This document shows positions 9,742 to 17,574 of a DNA stretch of 64,000 bases, in pieces (the first letter of the stretch is position 1; each line of letters starts with the position of its first letter). The stretch is from CBDFNC01 sp965249895. Lineage in GTDB: Bacteria > Pseudomonadota > Gammaproteobacteria > Enterobacterales > CBDFNC01. The stretch covers positions 1,054,001 through 1,118,000 of the forward strand of contig CBDFNC010000005.1 of NCBI GenBank assembly GCA_965249895.1. The letters run 5' to 3'. The translations under genes and the position numbers were made by a program. Below the pieces are notes generated by a model. That model saw nothing but the letters and a program-made list of their open reading frames with translations. It was not told where the DNA came from and ran no database searches.

Positions 9742-10863
9742 TCAGACCTTTTTTAACAGCACCGAGCCGATGGCATAACCCGCACCAAAGGTGCACAGCA
9801 ACCCCAACTCACCAACTTTAAAGTCAGCCTGATGATGATAAAATGCAATGATCGCTCCTGCTGAACAAGTATTGGCATAGTCTTTTAATACGCAAGGCAT
9901 CAGGGCTTCACCCGGCGGCTGACCAAGCAGCTGCTCAAGAATGCTCTGATTTAACTCTTTGTTGGCCTGGTGTAACCAAAATCGCTTTAACGTCAGTACA
10001 TCCAGGCTTGCAACCGCCAATTGCTCCTTAATCACATCCGCCACCAAAGGCGACAAGGCTTCAAACACCTGACGTCCATCCTGATGGAACAATTTGTCTT
10101 TACTGTATAAGGTATCCGGTGAACAGCGGTTTAAAAATCCAAAATTGTTGCGAATATTGTTTGAAAACTCGGTATGTTGTTTGGTATCTACCACTTCAAA
10201 CCCTGACCTATCACCCAGCAGAGAGTCCGCTTCCAATACCATAGCGGTACAAGCATCACCAAAAATAAAGTGGCTCTCCCTGTCCCTGAAATTCACCTGG
10301 GCGGTGCATATTTCCGGGCTAACGACTAAGGCGCGAGATGCACTGCCGGAACTAATGGCGTCTTTGGCCACCTTAATGGCAAAGGTCGCAGAAGAGCCCG
10401 CCACATTCATATCAAAACCGTACCCCTTAGCCCCCAGTAGGGCTTGTAGCTCTATTGAGACCGAGGGGTAGGCACGCTGATTATTGGATGCCGCAACGAT
10501 AATAAGATCCAGCTCTTCACCCTTTATACCAGCATTTAATAACGCCTCCTTCGCCGCTTCCATGGCCATTTCCGCCAACACACTGGGCTGATCATCACTG
10601 AGCCCAGGTAACAACGGCACCATAATATCCGGGTTTAACAAGCCCTCTCGGGACACGACGAATCTGGACTCGATACCCGTTGACGCCTTGATAAACTCGC
10701 TGCTGGATAACTGCTTCCTGGCTACTTGACCCACTTCGATAGAAGCGCCGTTTTCATAGTTAAAATACTCGGCATATTGATTATAAGCACTGACCAGCTC
10801 GTCGTTGGATACGCTAAATGGAGGGGTAAAAAGTCCGGTCCCGGTAATTAGAGTTTTTATCAT
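9742..10863 (-). CDS. Beta-ketoacyl-ACP synthase III-like protein lacking catalytic Cys
   Basis: This is a FabH-like thiolase-fold protein of about 373 residues. Family members condense acyl-CoA with malonyl-ACP in fatty-acid or secondary lipid synthesis. The catalytic His (FWLHQANKELN) and Asn (DYANTCSAGAI) are present. At the position of the nucleophilic Cys, where relatives have a sequence like MNVACSSATF, this protein reads MNVAGSSATF: the codon at 10396-10398 is GGC, one base from TGC. The start at 10863 is preferred over an in-frame 10911 because of the GGAG seven bases upstream and the family-like start MIKTLITGTGLFTP. It lies alone between cysZ and cysK on the opposite strand. It may be catalytically dead, act as a decarboxylase or chain-length modulator, or be an early pseudogene. 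Confidence 0.85.
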   Translation of the reverse strand: MIKTLITGTGLFTPPFSVSNDELVSAYNQYAEYFNYENGASIEVGQVARKQLSSSEFIKASTGIESRFVVSREGLLNPDIMVPLLPGLSDDQPSVLAEMAMEAAKEALLNAGIKGEELDLIIVAASNNQRAYPSVSIELQALLGAKGYGFDMNVAGSSATFAIKVAKDAISSGSASRALVVSPEICTAQVNFRDRESHFIFGDACTAMVLEADSLLGDRSGFEVVDTKQHTEFSNNIRNNFGFLNRCSPDTLYSKDKLFHQDGRQVFEALSPLVADVIKEQLAVASLDVLTLKRFWLHQANKELNQSILEQLLGQPPGEALMPCVLKDYANTCSAGAIIAFYHHQADFKVGELGLLCTFGAGYAIGSVLLKKV

Positions 10864-11051
10864 TTTATCTCCAGGTGATCCTAAAATGGCGTTAGACTCA
10901 TTATCAAGCATAACGTGAGTGACTCTATTCGTTTAATACCGCTATTTGAATGTTTCTGTCATCTTATTACCAAACAGCATACAGAGGCGACTCGGATTTT
11001 TCCTGCAGTTTTATAAACTACCTTTGTTTGGGTATAAAGCTTTATCAGTTA

Positions 11052-11066
11052 ATAACATATCGTTAT
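11052..11066 (+). promoter_or_regulatory. Possible CysB-type dyad upstream of cysK
   Basis: ATAAC-N5-GTTAT forms a dyad about 85 bp before the cysK start. LysR-type regulators such as CysB bind dyads of this kind, and CysB activates cysK in E. coli. This is an inference from position and symmetry only. Confidence 0.3.
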
Positions 11067-11151
11067 AACAAAACTTCAGTTCCCTTTTTGGGCTGCTGTG
11101 CTAGCTTTACTTCTGTCATTAATGTAAGCCACTTAAACGAAAGGGAATCCC

Positions 11152-12120
11152 ATGGGTAAAATCTACGAAGACAACTCTACTACTATTGGTAAAACACCTC
11201 TGGTACGCCTTAACCGCGTGACCAAAGGTAATGTATTCGCCAAAGTCGAAAGCCGTAACCCTAGCTTCAGCGTTAAGTGCCGTATCGGTGCCAATATGAT
11301 TTGGGATGCCGAGAAAAAAGGCATCTTGGTTGCGGGTAAAGAGTTGATCGAACCCACCAGTGGTAACACGGGTATCTCCCTGGCCTTTGTCGCCGCTGCC
11401 CGTGGTTATAAAATCACCCTGACTATGCCTGACACCATGAGCCTGGAACGCCGTAAGCTGCTTAAGGCGTTAGGCGCAAATCTGCTGTTAACCGATGGCG
11501 CCAAAGGCATGAAAGGGGCTATTGCCAAAGCAGAAGAAGTCGTTGCCGAAAACCCGGATAAATATGTCTTGCTGCAGCAGTTTGAAAACCCGGCTAACCC
11601 GGAAATTCACGAACAAACCACAGGCCCGGAAATTTGGGAAGACACGGATGGTGAAGTCGATGTATTTGTTGCCGGCGTAGGCACAGGCGGTACCATCACA
11701 GGCGTCAGCCGCTATATCAAACTCAAGCAAGGCAAAAAAATCATCTCAGTTGCTGTGGAGCCAACAGACTCTCCTGTAATCGCTCAGACCCTTGCCGGCG
11801 AAGAAGTGAAGCCAGGCCCACATAAAATTCAGGGCATTGGTGCAGGTTTCATTCCTAAGAACCTGGACCTGGAAATGGTCGACCGCGTTGAACTCGTGTC
11901 TAACGACGACGCCATCGAAATGGCCAAGCGCTTAATGGAAGAAGAAGGTATTTTAGCCGGTATTTCTTCCGGTGCGGCTGTGGTCGCCGCCAAACGTTTG
12001 GCAGAATCTGAAGAATTCGCAGATAAAAAAATCGTAGTTATCTTACCAAGTTCCGGTGAGCGCTACCTTTCTTCGGCATTGTTCGCCGGTATCTTCTCAG
12101 ACCAAGAGCTAGAGCAGTAA
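11152..12120 (+). CDS. cysK: Cysteine synthase A (O-acetylserine sulfhydrylase)
   Basis: The 322-residue enzyme makes cysteine from O-acetylserine and sulfide using pyridoxal phosphate. The PLP lysine is K42 in the motif NPSFSVKCRIGANM. The substrate loop PTSGNTG, the phosphate-binding GVGTGGTITG and the C-terminal LPSSGERYLS are all present. Start ATG at 11152 has AAGGGAA upstream. The gene is followed by a clear terminator and by ptsHI-crr, the same order as in E. coli. Confidence 0.97.
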   Translation: MGKIYEDNSTTIGKTPLVRLNRVTKGNVFAKVESRNPSFSVKCRIGANMIWDAEKKGILVAGKELIEPTSGNTGISLAFVAAARGYKITLTMPDTMSLERRKLLKALGANLLLTDGAKGMKGAIAKAEEVVAENPDKYVLLQQFENPANPEIHEQTTGPEIWEDTDGEVDVFVAGVGTGGTITGVSRYIKLKQGKKIISVAVEPTDSPVIAQTLAGEEVKPGPHKIQGIGAGFIPKNLDLEMVDRVELVSNDDAIEMAKRLMEEEGILAGISSGAAVVAAKRLAESEEFADKKIVVILPSSGERYLSSALFAGIFSDQELEQ

Positions 12121-12145
12121 TTTTATAAAAATTACGAAAAAACCT

Positions 12146-12173
12146 AAAAAGACGCCAGTTTTGGCGTCTTTTC
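12146..12173 (+). terminator. cysK intrinsic terminator
   Basis: AAAAGACGCC, loop AGTTTT, GGCGTCTTTT followed by CTTTTT, about 25 bp past the cysK stop. It is a textbook stem and T tract. Confidence 0.85.
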
Positions 12174-12213
12174 TTTTTAATATCAACGACAAAACTTAAT
12201 TCTCGCCATGAAT

Positions 12214-12250
12214 AAATAACCCTTGACTCAAGGGTTATTTACGTTTTTTT
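12214..12250 (+). terminator. Second terminator-like hairpin upstream of ptsH
   Basis: AAATAACCCTT (12214-12224) and AAGGGTTATTT (12230-12240) form a perfect 11-bp stem with a 5-nt loop, followed by ACG and a run of eight T. It would isolate ptsH from cysK transcription. Confidence 0.7.
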
Positions 12251-12469
12251 TGTGACACAAGTAGAAAAATATTGACCTAAGCCGCCTAATTTAGGATGAT
12301 TTTTCACCTTAAAACATACTTTAATTTGTAACTGCCTAGTCAAATAATGGATTTCCCTTATGGTGACATGGAAGCGAATTGATAAAATGTGACGTAAAAC
12401 TTGACCTAGATTAATCTGACAAGCCAAATTTTTCGTTACTTTACTACACAATAAAAGAATGGCTGGCAC

Positions 12470-12495
12470 CAAAGATATGCTGCAACATATCTTTG
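12470..12495 (+). promoter_or_regulatory. Hairpin in ptsH leader
   Basis: CAAAGATATG (12470-12479) and CATATCTTTG (12486-12495) form a perfect 10-bp inverted repeat with a 6-nt loop, ending 40 bp before the ptsH start. No T run follows, so it is not a simple terminator. It could be an operator for a dimeric regulator or an mRNA-stabilising leader hairpin. Confidence 0.5.
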
Positions 12496-12535
12496 CTGCC
12501 TCGAAAAATAATTAAACTTAAAATGGGGTACATCC

Positions 12536-12793
12536 ATGTATCAAAAGACTGTTACTATCACGGCACCAAATGGCCTTCACACTCGTCCTGCTGCTCAGTT
12601 TGTTAAAGAAGCCAAGGGATTTCAATCCGACATCGCTGTAGAAGTAGATGGTAAATCAGCCAGTGCAAAGAGCCTATTCAAACTGCAAACCTTAGGTCTG
12701 ACTAAAGGCACTACTGTTAACATTAAGGCTGAAGGTGCTGACGAGCAGAAAGCGGTTGATATCCTGGTTGCACTAATGGATGAACTTGAGTAA
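12536..12793 (+). CDS. ptsH: Phosphocarrier protein HPr
   Basis: HPr is the 85-residue cytoplasmic phosphocarrier of the sugar phosphotransferase system, taking phosphate from enzyme I and passing it to sugar-specific EII proteins. The phosphorylated His is H15 in PNGLHTRPAAQFV, and the regulatory-serine region reads GKSASAKSLFKLQTLG. Length equals E. coli HPr. It is the first gene of a ptsH-ptsI-crr operon, 43 bp before ptsI. Confidence 0.97.
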   Translation: MYQKTVTITAPNGLHTRPAAQFVKEAKGFQSDIAVEVDGKSASAKSLFKLQTLGLTKGTTVNIKAEGADEQKAVDILVALMDELE

Positions 12794-12836
12794 GTAAATA
12801 TACGTCAACTTTTTTTGCAGTTTGAAAGGAAAGGTT

Positions 12837-14558
12837 ATGATATCAGGTATTCTGGCATCTCCAGGCATCACTTTCGGTAACGCACTTTTATTGAAAGAAG
12901 ATGAAATTGTCATCAACACCGCACAAGTTGAAGACAGTGAGCAAGAAATAAAACGCTTCCTCGTAGGAAGAGATAAAGCAGCCGCCCAGCTTGAAGATAT
13001 CAAGCAACAGGCACTAAAAACATTCGGTGAAGAAAAAGAGGCGATCTTCGAAGGTCATATCATGCTACTCGAAGATGAAGAGTTAGAGCAGGATATCATA
13101 ACCCACTTAAAGGAAAATAAAGCCTCAGCCGATGCCGCCGTTCATTTTATTATCGAGCAGAATGCAATTATGTTGCAGGAGCTGGATGATCCTTACTTAA
13201 GAGAAAGAGCCGCCGATTTCAGAGATATCGGTAGCCGCTTGCTAAAAAATGTCCTTGGCATTGACATTGTTTCTCTAAATACTATTAACGAAGAAGTCAT
13301 TTTGATCGCCAAGGATCTGACACCTTCCGAAACCGCCCAGATCAATCTGGATAAAGTGTTAGGTTTTATTACTGACATCGGCGGTCGTACTTCCCACACT
13401 TCTATCATGGCCCGCTCGTTAGAATTACCTGCTATTGTTGGTACTAGCGATATTACGCAGCGAGTATGTAACGGTGACTTTATCGTTCTTGATGCGCTAA
13501 ATAACAAGGTTGTGATCAATCCATCTGAGAGCGAACTGGCTCAGTTTAAACAGGTGCAGGAAAAATACCTGGCGGAGAAGGAAGAGCTGGCTAAGCTGAA
13601 AGACTTGCCTGCTGTCACCTTAGACGGCAAACATGTTGAAGTTTGCGCCAACATAGGCACAGTGAAAGATTGTGATGGTGCTCATCGTAACGGCGCTGAA
13701 GGTGTAGGCCTTTACCGTACTGAGTTCCTGTTTATGGACAGGGATCAACTACCAACGGAAGAAGAGCAGTTTGTTGCTTATAAATCCGTCGTTGAGGCCA
13801 TGCCGGATCAACCTATCATAATCCGTACTATGGATATTGGTGGTGACAAAGATCTACCTTACCTTGATTTGCCCACCGAGTTAAACCCGTTCTTGGGCTG
13901 GCGTGCAATCCGTATCTGTTTTGACCGCCCGGAGATCATGAATCCACAACTGAGAGCCCTGCTACGAGCATCTGCTTTCGGTAAAGTGCGCATCATGTTC
14001 CCTATGGTAATATCGGTTGAAGAGGTCCGTCGTCTGAAAGACATTCTGGAAACGCTGAAAGCTGAGCTTACCAATGAAGGAATTAATTTTGATGACAAGG
14101 TCGAAGTCGGGGTCATGATTGAGACACCTGCTGCGGCAGTTATCTCCCACCACCTGATAAAGGATGTAGAGTTCTTTAGCATAGGGACCAACGACCTGAC
14201 CCAGTACACACTGGCAGTGGATCGTGGTAACGAGCTAATTTCAGAATTGTACAACCCTATGACACCGGCAGTATTAGCCCTAATCAAACAGGTAATTGAT
14301 GCATCCCACGCCGATGGTAAGTGGACCGGAATGTGCGGTGAACTTGCAGGCGATGATCGCGCCACCCTGTTGCTACTTGGTATGGGTCTGGATGAATTCT
14401 CCATGAGCTCGATTTCTATACCGCGCGTGAAGAAGTTAATCCGTAATACAAATTACCAGGACGCTAAAGCCTTAGCAGACAAATGTCTGTCCGTAGCAAC
14501 CGCTGCTGAAATCGAAGCTTTAGTAGATGACTTTATGAAACAACAGGCGGTTTGCTAA
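12837..14558 (+). CDS. ptsI: Phosphoenolpyruvate-protein phosphotransferase (enzyme I)
   Basis: Enzyme I moves phosphate from PEP to HPr and starts the PTS cascade. From ATG at 12837 the protein has 573 residues. The active-site histidine is H187 in GGRTSHTSIMARS. The PEP-binding TIM-barrel domain includes GLYRTEFLFMDR, EVGVMIETPAA and the catalytic Cys in GKWTGMCGELAGD. The frame is open back to 12822, but the 12837 start has AGGAAAGG just upstream and matches the start of E. coli PtsI (MISGILASPG). Confidence 0.97.
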   Translation: MISGILASPGITFGNALLLKEDEIVINTAQVEDSEQEIKRFLVGRDKAAAQLEDIKQQALKTFGEEKEAIFEGHIMLLEDEELEQDIITHLKENKASADAAVHFIIEQNAIMLQELDDPYLRERAADFRDIGSRLLKNVLGIDIVSLNTINEEVILIAKDLTPSETAQINLDKVLGFITDIGGRTSHTSIMARSLELPAIVGTSDITQRVCNGDFIVLDALNNKVVINPSESELAQFKQVQEKYLAEKEELAKLKDLPAVTLDGKHVEVCANIGTVKDCDGAHRNGAEGVGLYRTEFLFMDRDQLPTEEEQFVAYKSVVEAMPDQPIIIRTMDIGGDKDLPYLDLPTELNPFLGWRAIRICFDRPEIMNPQLRALLRASAFGKVRIMFPMVISVEEVRRLKDILETLKAELTNEGINFDDKVEVGVMIETPAAAVISHHLIKDVEFFSIGTNDLTQYTLAVDRGNELISELYNPMTPAVLALIKQVIDASHADGKWTGMCGELAGDDRATLLLLGMGLDEFSMSSISIPRVKKLIRNTNYQDAKALADKCLSVATAAEIEALVDDFMKQQAVC

Positions 14559-14597
14559 TCGCAATCCCTTGAATGTAAAAGATTAGGAGCAATGACT

Positions 14598-15107
14598 ATG
14601 GGTCTTTTTGATAAACTGAAAAAATTGGTTTCTGACGACAGCCAGGATCAAGGCGGGATTGAAATTTTCGCCCCAATTTCTGGTGAAATCGTACCGATTG
14701 AAGATGTGCCAGACGTAGTATTCGCAGAAAAAATCGTTGGTGACGGTATTGCCATCAAACCATCGGGTGACAAAATGGTCGCTCCGGTAGACGGCACGAT
14801 TGGCAAAATCTTCGAAACTAACCATGCATTCTCTATCGAATCAGATAGCGGTATTGAGCTATTCGTTCATTTCGGTATTGATACCGTCGAACTGAAAGGC
14901 GAAGGCTTTAAGCGTATCGCCCAAGAAGGCCAGCAAGTGAAGAAAGGTGATACTATCATCGAGTTCGATCTGGCCCTGCTGGAAGAGAAAGCTAAGTCTA
15001 CGTTAACACCTGTGGTTATCTCCAATATGGACGAGATCAAAGAGCTGAATAAACTTTCCGGTGCAGTGACTGTATCTGAAAGCCCTGTCCTTCGTGTAAT
15101 CAAGTAA
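14598..15107 (+). CDS. crr: PTS glucose-specific EIIA component
   Basis: EIIA-Glc accepts phosphate from HPr and, depending on its phosphorylation state, controls glucose uptake, adenylate cyclase and inducer exclusion. The active-site pair is H76 (IFETNHAF) and H91 (LFVHFGIDT), counted from Met1. Starting at ATG 14598 gives 169 residues, the E. coli length. The upstream ATG at 14592 is only 2 nt from the AGGAG sequence, while 14598 has the normal 8-nt spacing. It closes the ptsH-ptsI-crr operon and is followed by two similar terminator hairpins. Confidence 0.96.
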   Translation: MGLFDKLKKLVSDDSQDQGGIEIFAPISGEIVPIEDVPDVVFAEKIVGDGIAIKPSGDKMVAPVDGTIGKIFETNHAFSIESDSGIELFVHFGIDTVELKGEGFKRIAQEGQQVKKGDTIIEFDLALLEEKAKSTLTPVVISNMDEIKELNKLSGAVTVSESPVLRVIK

Positions 15108-15152
15108 TTTGTGGAAACCGGCTCCGAACGCGGAACCGATAAACTACATAAC

Positions 15153-15176
15153 AAGGGGTCTTAAAAAGCCTTTTGT
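15153..15176 (+). terminator. First crr terminator-like hairpin
   Basis: AAGGGG TCTTAAAAA GCCTTTT forms an imperfect stem with a T tract about 50 bp after crr. The same sequence pattern recurs at 15227-15250. Confidence 0.5.
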
Positions 15177-15226
15177 ATGTAATCAGACTGCCAAGGTTCC
15201 GCTGCGGATCAGGTAATCTGAGCACC

Positions 15227-15252
15227 AAGGGGTCTTTAATGGCCCCTTTTGT
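15227..15252 (+). terminator. Second crr terminator
   Basis: AAGGGGTC TTTAAT GGCCCCTT followed by TTGTCTTT is a good intrinsic terminator. With the similar hairpin 74 bp upstream it looks like a duplicated terminator for the pts operon. Confidence 0.75.
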
Positions 15253-15297
15253 CTTTCGCCAAGCTGCTAAACTTCTTATAAAACATAAGGAGCAGCT

Positions 15298-15513
15298 ATG
15301 CCGGATTACAAGCGTAAAAAAATAAGTAATGCCAGCCGGTGTTACTTACTGCTTATCTGTTTTTTCCTCGCTGCCCTGCCCGCCTTTAATGTCACGCCTT
15401 TCTCCATTGGTTATGTCTTGATTATTTACAATTTGATGTGGCTAATGGCTATCGTCGTTTTTTTCTGGCTGGATAAAAAACCACCTGCGCCGAAGAGCAA
15501 ACCAGATGTTTGA
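15298..15513 (+). CDS. Small membrane protein upstream of symporter-kinase locus
   Basis: This is a 71-residue protein with two hydrophobic segments (about 15-35 and 40-60: CYLLLICFFLAALPAF and GYVLIIYNLMWLMAIVVFFW) and a charged, Pro-rich tail. The ATG at 15298 has a strong AGGAG. The ATG of the following gene (15507) overlaps its last codons. Small two-helix proteins of this sort (DUF3311-like) accompany sodium/solute symporters, so it probably served the symporter-type kinase downstream, which is now a pseudogene. The small gene itself looks intact. Confidence 0.65.
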   Translation: MPDYKRKKISNASRCYLLLICFFLAALPAFNVTPFSIGYVLIIYNLMWLMAIVVFFWLDKKPPAPKSKPDV

Positions 15514-16260
15514 GTCCGGATACCTGGTTTTTGTGATCCTGCTTTATATGAGCATACTTTTTGTGGAACCCATCAAATAACGGGAATAAGGGTAACAATT
15601 TAGCGCCCTCTGAAGGAGCAGATGCCTCTCTAATAAGTGAAGAGGGCGAAGCCCGTGCCCACAAGGTTCGCCGAACGCGCATCCATGCATTTAACATCTC
15701 ATCCCTGAGATGGATTCGGCTCCTACCGATCTATCGTGAGCTGTTACCCAGGTTTGACCGGTCCCCTTTTTGTCATTGCCAAATGGGGAGAAAGCAACAA
15801 CAAGTTTGCACAGAAAATTAAATCTAATGGTTTGGTATATAGCCTGTCGCTTACCGTTTTTTTTACCTCTTGGACCTTTTACGGCAGTATTGGTCTTGCT
15901 GCCAGTAAAGGTATACTTTATTTGGCCCTCTATCTCGGCGCTACCATATCACTAGTATTGCCGACTTTATTTCCACCCGTTACAACAAGTCCCACCCCAA
16001 ACCTGGCTGCATTAGTCACCCTGATTTGCTTAATAGGCATAACCCCCTATTTAACACTGCAGCTCAAGGCTATTTTAAACAGTTTTTCCTTACTGTGTCA
16101 GTAGATGAAAAAACAGGTATCCAGGCATTGACGGGTCAGATAATGAATTATCGTATCGCTGAAACACGCAACGAGGTGGATTTCTGTGAGCATATAAAAC
16201 AAACGGTGGCGACGGCTGCATAAGTCGGAAACGCTGGTTCGATTTTATCAGGGGATAGGC
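15507..16260 (+). pseudogene. SSS-type sensor histidine kinase, broken N-terminal part
   Basis: The frame starts at ATG 15507 with MFESGYLVFVILLYMSILF, resumes after a 201-bp insertion with VIAKWGESNNKFAQKIKSNG, and continues with SLTVFFTSWTFYGSIG. This is the characteristic start of CbrA-like kinases whose input domain is a sodium/solute symporter (SSS). Past YLGATI a short deletion and frameshift lead to ITSIADFISTRYNKS in another frame. A second shift then returns to LAALVTLICLIGITPYLTLQLKAI, which ends at a stop near 16102. About 160 bp up to 16260 no longer match the expected sequence cleanly. At least four separate lesions show that this gene is dead. Confidence 0.85.
15557..15773. mobile_element. 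201-bp MITE-like insertion with 8-bp target duplication
   Basis: The octamer CTTTTTGT occurs at 15557-15564 and again at 15766-15773. Removing one copy and the 201 bp between (15565-15765) restores a perfect reading frame of the host gene (MSILFVIAKWGE). The ends are imperfect 13-bp terminal inverted repeats: GGAACCCATCAAA at the left and the reverse complement GGGACCGGTCAAA at the right (10 of 13 identical). Inside are an 8-bp inverted repeat (CGCCCTCT 15604-15611 / AGAGGGCG 15641-15648) and a split REP-like palindrome (15665-15727). There is no coding capacity, so it must be moved in trans. Confidence 0.85.
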
Positions 16261-17562
16261 TTGATGGGAGATCACTTGGATCTCTTTATTATCCTACTAC
16301 TGGTGTTCTTTACCATCATGTTTGGGGTACGCCACCTGGATCCCACAGAGCGACACCCAGGAATGATGGTGGCGTTGGCCGCCGAAGGTTTATTTAAACT
16401 GGTGGCTTTTCTGGTTACAGGCCTGTTTATTTGTTTTGTTCTGTATGACGGAATCAGTGACATTTTTAATCAAATAGCCAGTAAAGCAGAGACAAGCCCA
16501 CAATTGCTCGCTATTCCAACTCCCCCGCAAATCAGCTCTTGGTTTGCCATTAGTCTACTGGGATTTTTTGGCTTCCTGTTTCTGCCTCGTCAATTTCATG
16601 TTGCTATCATTGAAAATGCCAACGAATCCCATGTCAGCAGGGCCAGGTGGCTGTTTCTTTGCTATATGCTGCTGATCAACCTATTTGTTCTGCCCATCGC
16701 CGCCGCCGGTTTATTACTGGGTTATCAACCAGCCTTGGCCGATACCTACTTATTAAGACTCCCTCTGGATGCGGGCGCCATTGGTATATCATTACTGGTG
16801 TTTCTCGGTGGATTCTCTGCCGCCACCGGAATGATCATGATAAGTGTGATGACCCTCTCCACCATGACTACAAACCACTTACTACTTCCTATCATCGAAC
16901 ACGTTGATAAACTAAGCAAAGGCAGAAAATACCTGCTGCAGCTAAGGTGGGTTTGTGTCGTTATCCTGCTGATGGCAGCTTATTCTTATAACCGTTTAAT
17001 TGGCGATTCATTTATCTTAGTCAATATCGGCATTATCTCTTTTGTCGCCGTGTTACAGTTCGCTCCGGCAATCATCGGTGGTATTTTCTGGCAGGGAGGT
17101 CATGAAAATGGCGCCAAACTTGGCTTAATGTTGGGTTTTCTTACTTGGTTATACACCCTGTTACTTCCTGCCCTGGCAAAAAGTGGCTGGCTGCCACTGG
17201 AATTTATCGATGAGGGGTTGTTTGGCATAAGTTGGTTGCGTCCCGAGCAACTGTTTAATATTAATCTGCAAGACAATCTCACTCACGCTATTTCCTGGTC
17301 TTTGCTGGTTAATATTGGCGGTTTTGTTTTAGGCTCACAAACGGGGAAAGTATCAGACGAAGCTCAGGCGGTTGCACACGATATCATCACTGAGCTGAAC
17401 GAGGAAAAAGGGTTCGCACAAAAAAGCCAGTTGTCGTGCGATATTGAACTTAAATCCAAGAAACATAAATTAAGGGAAACCTTTTGCCGTTACGTCAGTG
17501 TCGACCAAGCTGAGAATATGTTGCTCCATTGCCTGAATAAGGCGCAAATCAAAGGCCAATAA
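16261..17562 (+). pseudogene. SSS-type sensor histidine kinase, symporter-domain fragment
   Basis: This is a 433-residue open piece of the same original gene that began at 15507. It carries about nine hydrophobic segments of the sodium/solute symporter domain, including FTIMFGVRHLDPTERHPGM, FFGFLFLPRQFHVAIIEN and LLINLFVLPIAAAG, which are typical of the symporter module of CbrA-like kinases. It ends at TAA 17560-17562. The next codons continue in the same frame with HIDILDLSLLQKEACNK and the conserved LAGSIGAAASHKAL, so the stop is most simply a CAA-to-TAA nonsense change inside the gene. Alone it would be a membrane protein without a kinase. Confidence 0.8.
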
Positions 17563-17574
17563 CACATCGATATT

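Larger units (their letters stand above)
12121..12535 (+). other. cysK-ptsH intergenic region with three hairpins
   Basis: This 415-bp gap has no credible gene; the minus-strand frame at 12239-12472 has no coding character. It contains the cysK terminator, a second terminator-like hairpin at 12214-12250, and a perfect 10-bp-stem hairpin in the ptsH leader at 12470-12495. The ptsH promoter should lie within 12300-12460, which is AT-rich. Confidence 0.6.

Noticed and set aside
12239..12472. 77-codon minus-strand frame between cysK and ptsH
   Set aside because: Covers the ptsH promoter region, starts without a ribosome-binding site, Lys/Asn-rich composition typical of AT-rich spacer.
12464..12482. 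Possible sigma-54 promoter (TGGCACC followed by TATGC) before ptsH
   Set aside because: The GG to GC distance is 12 instead of the required 10 bases, and the sequence is part of a hairpin.
13859..14404. 181-codon open frame opposite ptsI
   Set aside because: It lies wholly antisense to highly conserved enzyme I sequence and has no family resemblance or ribosome-binding site; it is a codon-bias shadow.
16026..16223. 65-codon frame in the middle of the broken kinase gene
   Set aside because: Its first half overlaps the out-of-frame continuation of the symporter domain; it is a by-product of the frameshifts.
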